A DNA stretch of 64,000 nt from an uncultured Alphaproteobacteria bacterium (GTDB lineage Bacteria; Pseudomonadota; Alphaproteobacteria; HIMB59). Positions 62,876-64,000 of the stretch are shown here, piece after piece. The translations under genes and the position numbers were made by a program. Each line of letters opens with the position of its first letter. Positions within the stretch are counted from its first letter, which is position 1. Location: NCBI GenBank assembly GCA_902557145.1, contig CACDYZ010000006.1:17618-81617 (forward strand). The letters run 5' to 3'. The notes beneath the pieces were generated by a model. That model was not told where the DNA came from. It worked only from the letters and a program-made list of their open reading frames with translations, and did not search any database.

Positions 62876-63895
62876 TTAGGGGCTTTTTGTCCTATTTATC
62901 TTAGGAATTACCTCTTTGCCAATAAGTTCAATGGATTTAATTAAATTTTCATGAGTAATATCAGCAATATCCATTTGAAATTGGAATCTATCAATTCCTC
63001 CAAGAGCTTCGCTATGTCTAATAATTTTTTTCGCTACTTGATCAGGATCTCCTAAGACTATTGCACCTAATGGACCTATCTGATTATCAAATTGATCTCT
63101 AGTGACAGGGCCCCAGCCTCTTTCTCTTCCAATTTTTGTAAACATTTTATAATAACCCTCATAATACAAATTAATTGCTTCATCCATACTATTTGCAACA
63201 TAGCCTAATGAATGAAGTCCCACAGAAAGTTTTTCAGGAGGATATCCAGCTTCTTTACCAGCTTGCCTATAAATATCTACCAAAGGTTTGAAACGGTGAG
63301 TATTACCCCCGATAATTGCAATCATTAAAGGCAAGCCCATTGATCCGGCTCTTGCAAAAGATTGAGGGGTACCACCAACACCTAACCAGATTGGTACTGG
63401 ATTTTGAATAGGTCTTGGATAAACAGGTAAATTATTTATTGGGGGTCTAAATTTACCAGACCAACTAACAAATTCGTTTTCTCTTATATTCAGAAGCAAA
63501 TTAAGTTTTTCAATAAATAAATCGTCGTAATCTTTAAAATCTAAACCAAATAAAGGAAATGCTTCAGAAAATGACCCTCTACCTGCAACCATTTCTGCTC
63601 TACCGCCAGATATTAAGTCAAGAGTAGATAAATTTTGAAATACACGAACAGGATCTGCCGCACTTAGAACAGTTACTGCGCTTATCAACTTTATTTTTTT
63701 TGTTTTTGCAGCAGCTGCAGATAAAATCATGAATGGAGCAGAGTCTAAAAATTCTTTTCGGTGGTGCTCGCCTATTCCAAATGAATTTAGACCAACCTCA
63801 TCAGCAAAAATAATTCTATCAATGACATTATTTATCGCTTTGACACTATCTGATCCTTCTCTTTTATCAGCAAAACTGTCTATACCTATTTCCAA
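62876..63895 (-). CDS. LLM-class flavin-dependent oxidoreductase
   Basis: Bacterial-luciferase-like monooxygenase or F420/FMN-dependent oxidoreductase. MEIGIDSFA at the start, GIGEHHRKEFLDSAPFMIL, VTVLSAADPVRVFQNLSTLDLISGGRAEMVAGRG and PVPIWLGVGGTPQSFARAG are typical. Substrate unknown. 339 aa. The start is TTG at 63895: an in-frame stop lies 10 nt upstream (63905-63907), so no earlier start exists. AGAAG just upstream could serve as the ribosome site. Confidence 0.9.
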   Translation of the reverse strand: MEIGIDSFADKREGSDSVKAINNVIDRIIFADEVGLNSFGIGEHHRKEFLDSAPFMILSAAAAKTKKIKLISAVTVLSAADPVRVFQNLSTLDLISGGRAEMVAGRGSFSEAFPLFGLDFKDYDDLFIEKLNLLLNIRENEFVSWSGKFRPPINNLPVYPRPIQNPVPIWLGVGGTPQSFARAGSMGLPLMIAIIGGNTHRFKPLVDIYRQAGKEAGYPPEKLSVGLHSLGYVANSMDEAINLYYEGYYKMFTKIGRERGWGPVTRDQFDNQIGPLGAIVLGDPDQVAKKIIRHSEALGGIDRFQFQMDIADITHENLIKSIELIGKEVIPKINRTKSP

Positions 63896-63904
63896 AGTAT
63901 TCTT

Positions 63905-64000
63905 CTAAAATTTTTCAGTATTAGTTCTAATTTCAATTTCCCAAGACCAGGCTTTTTTATCTTGTTGGTAAAAGTTAAGGTATTGTTTTGCAATTTCATC
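63905..64000 (-). CDS. C-terminal end of an unidentified protein (cut by window edge)
   Basis: The minus strand is open from base 64000 to a TAG at 63905-63907, reading DEIAKQYLNFYQQDKKAWSW then EIEIRTNTEKF. Its stop is 9 bp before the TTG of the LLM-class gene on the same strand, as in an operon. I do not recognise a family from these 31 residues. It is reported because the spacing and orientation match a real upstream gene. Confidence 0.55.
   Translation of the reverse strand, partial: DEIAKQYLNFYQQDKKAWSWEIEIRTNTEKF

Noticed and set aside
1..64000. tRNA, rRNA, tmRNA, CRISPR or IS elements
   Set aside because: Gaps are at most 123 bp and none shows tRNA arms, direct-repeat arrays or terminal inverted repeats; no transposase or integrase is encoded.

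Overview
The window is an AT-rich (about 30% GC by eye), extremely compact stretch of a streamlined alphaproteobacterial chromosome, probably a free-living aquatic lineage of the SAR11/HIMB59 type. The alphaproteobacterial assignment rests on hemA (5-aminolevulinate synthase), hisZ beside purA, a DUF1013/TrcR regulator, RpoH beside an RluA-type synthase, and the order tilS-cpoB-pal-tolBARQ-yebC. The exact lineage is inference. By my boundaries only about 1.1 kb of 64 kb is non-coding. The longest gap is 123 bp, upstream of pal. I see no rRNA, tRNA, insertion sequence, prophage or CRISPR array.

Layout. 1-8740 (minus): cysS (cut by the window edge), gltX, a nicotinate phosphoribosyltransferase, class II DAHP synthase, an unrecognised Asn/Ile/Lys-rich protein, glmS, glmU. 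8806-11007 (plus): tsaC and a frameshifted FAD-linked 2-hydroxyacid dehydrogenase. 10993-19400: a polyamine locus with aguA-aguB (agmatine to putrescine), potFGHI (putrescine uptake), puuA and puuB (gamma-glutamylation, then oxidation). 19449-22252: two saccharopine dehydrogenases and a LysE-type exporter. 22257-24297: gpmA and fumC, divergent. 24294-32987 (minus): the dcw cluster murG-murC-murB-ddl-ftsQ-ftsA-ftsZ-lpxC behind a small membrane protein. 32995-34634 (plus): an RluA-type pseudouridine synthase and rpoH. 34636-49064 (minus): purA-hisZ-glmM-ftsH-tilS, then cpoB-pal-tolB-tolA-tolR-tolQ, a small PD-(D/E)XK nuclease-like protein, yebC, ymdB, 5-formyl-THF cyclo-ligase, zapA and a coiled-coil protein. 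49100-55203 (plus): tkt-gap-fba (class I)-efp-suhB-rpmE-trcR. 55190-60581 (minus): rpmG and a photo-oxidative membrane-lipid cluster of photolyase, amine-oxidase-like flavoprotein, DUF1365, Cfa-type methyltransferase and DUF3833 lipoprotein. 60633-64000 (minus): trhO, hemA, an LLM-class flavin oxidoreductase and the end of an unidentified gene.

The genes form coherent modules: cell-wall precursor supply (glmS, glmU, glmM) with the dcw genes, envelope integrity (Tol-Pal), polyamine and lysine nitrogen use, central carbon metabolism, and protection against light and singlet oxygen.

Most notable: a full-length photolyase frame (58962-60368) with no ATG, GTG or TTG start; a one-base frameshift in a run of seven G in a 2-hydroxyacid dehydrogenase; a small nuclease-like gene where ruvCAB-ybgC usually sit; and two perfect intercistronic hairpins (potF/potG and pal/cpoB), each ending exactly 9 nt before the downstream ATG.
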